DNA from: Alphaproteobacteria bacterium
Lineage (GTDB): Bacteria > Pseudomonadota > Alphaproteobacteria > Micropepsales > Micropepsaceae
Assembly: GCA_025350465.1 (NCBI GenBank)
Contig: JANXXU010000035.1
Coordinates: 1-34,703, forward strand
Length of the DNA stretch: 34,703 nucleotides
Reading direction: 5' to 3'
Positions within the stretch are counted from its first letter, which is position 1; every line of letters starts with the position of its first letter. The translations under genes were made by a program, and so were the position numbers. Under the pieces are notes generated by a model that did no database searches, was not told where the DNA came from, and was given only the letters and a program-made list of their open reading frames with translations. This document shows, one piece after another, positions 34,487 through 34,703 of this stretch.

Positions 34487-34576
34487 GGATGGGTGGCCGA
34501 GTGGTTGAAGGCACCGGTCTTGAAAACCGGCAGGGGTTTACGCCCCTCGTGAGTTCGAATCTCACCCCATCCGCCA
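34487..34576 (+). tRNA. tRNA-Ser (anticodon TGA)
   Basis: The 90-nt sequence forms a class II tRNA: acceptor GGATGGG/CCCATCC, anticodon stem CCGGT/ACCGG around CTTGAAA with TGA at 34-36, a long variable arm (GGGGTTTACGCCCC), T arm with GTTCGAATC, G73 and an encoded CCA. It reads the UCA (and by wobble UCG) serine codons. It is preceded by a plausible promoter. Confidence 0.96.
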
Positions 34577-34588
34577 ACTCGCATTTGC

Positions 34589-34703
34589 TCAGCGATTGAC
34601 AGCCGTCCGTTGAGCGTCCGGCGCTTGGATCACCTGCACGCAGGCGTCCGGCAACGCGCTCAGCGGCACGGGTGGCGGCGCGGGTTCGGGCCCGTTGCCC
34701 GGA
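34589..34703 (-). CDS. 3' end of an unidentified protein gene (partial)
   Basis: On the - strand a frame enters from the window edge and codes for 37 C-terminal residues, with a proline-rich stretch (PEPAPPPVPLSALPDACVQV) then IQAPDAQRTAVNR and TGA. Third positions are G/C-rich as in real genes here. The Pro-rich linker and single Cys suggest the tail of an exported or envelope protein, but no family can be named. The stop is 13 bp from the tRNA-Ser 3' end, with the gene pointing toward it. Confidence 0.5.
   Translation of the reverse strand, partial: PGNGPEPAPPPVPLSALPDACVQVIQAPDAQRTAVNR

Noticed and set aside
34009-34584. A 191-residue - strand open frame ending over tRNA-Ser
   Set aside because: Its start (RTHEGRKPLPVFKTGAFNHS) is the well-known false protein read antisense through tRNA-Ser genes, and the rest is intergenic.

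Overview
The window is GC-rich, tightly packed bacterial chromosome. The gene content points to an alphaproteobacterium, perhaps Hyphomicrobiales or Rhodospirillales. The signs are a CysN-CysC fusion of the NodQ type, an sdhE-mfd pair next to recG, many acyl-CoA accessory families (AMACR-type CaiB, a thiolase with a DUF35 partner, DUF6285, APH-like kinase), and an initiator tRNA with an A29:U41 pair. Genus cannot be read from the sequence. I see no phage, transposase, CRISPR array or rRNA.

Layout. 1-6.1 kb: initiator tRNA with a strong hairpin, a GmhA-type isomerase, cysD-cysNC (sulfate activation to PAPS), and on the opposite strand galU-ugd (UDP-glucose to UDP-glucuronate). These supply nucleotide-activated precursors for surface glycans and sulfur metabolism. 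6.2-7.6 kb: an exported TPR/SPOR protein. 7.7-10.5 kb: a two-gene acyl-CoA module, in which an HMG-CoA-synthase-like protein fused to a DUF35 zinc ribbon/OB fold has lost its catalytic Cys and is followed by an intact thiolase. A bidirectional terminator closes it. 10.5-14.8 kb: a membrane-anchored DUF3089 protein lacking its Ser nucleophile, a DUF6285 protein, a phytoene-desaturase-like FAD oxidoreductase and an APH-like kinase. 14.8-22.4 kb: recG, an NTF2-fold protein, an alpha/beta hydrolase, sdhE and mfd. 22.4-25.3 kb: a FrnE/DsbA-like protein, an SDR, a hexapeptide acyltransferase and a proline-rich exported protein. 25.4-29.3 kb: an AMACR-like racemase, a histidine phosphatase, an unrecognised ORF and a large-insert alpha/beta hydrolase. 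29.3-32.4 kb: a DUF533 protein, an arylamine N-acetyltransferase and a cytosolic-looking sulfatase. 32.4-34.7 kb: a cold-shock protein with a clear terminator, a small secreted protein, a PH-domain membrane protein in AT-richer DNA, tRNA-Ser(TGA) and the 3' end of an unknown gene.

Most of the window is ordinary core and accessory metabolism. The best leads are three enzymes whose family catalytic residue is replaced (GmhA-like, HMGCS-like, DUF3089), the HMGCS-like/thiolase pair in particular. A second theme is compaction: seven of nine convergent gene pairs end within 11 bp of each other, two of them inside tiny tandem duplications that supply both stop codons. I found no clear candidate for a wholly new defence or mobile system.
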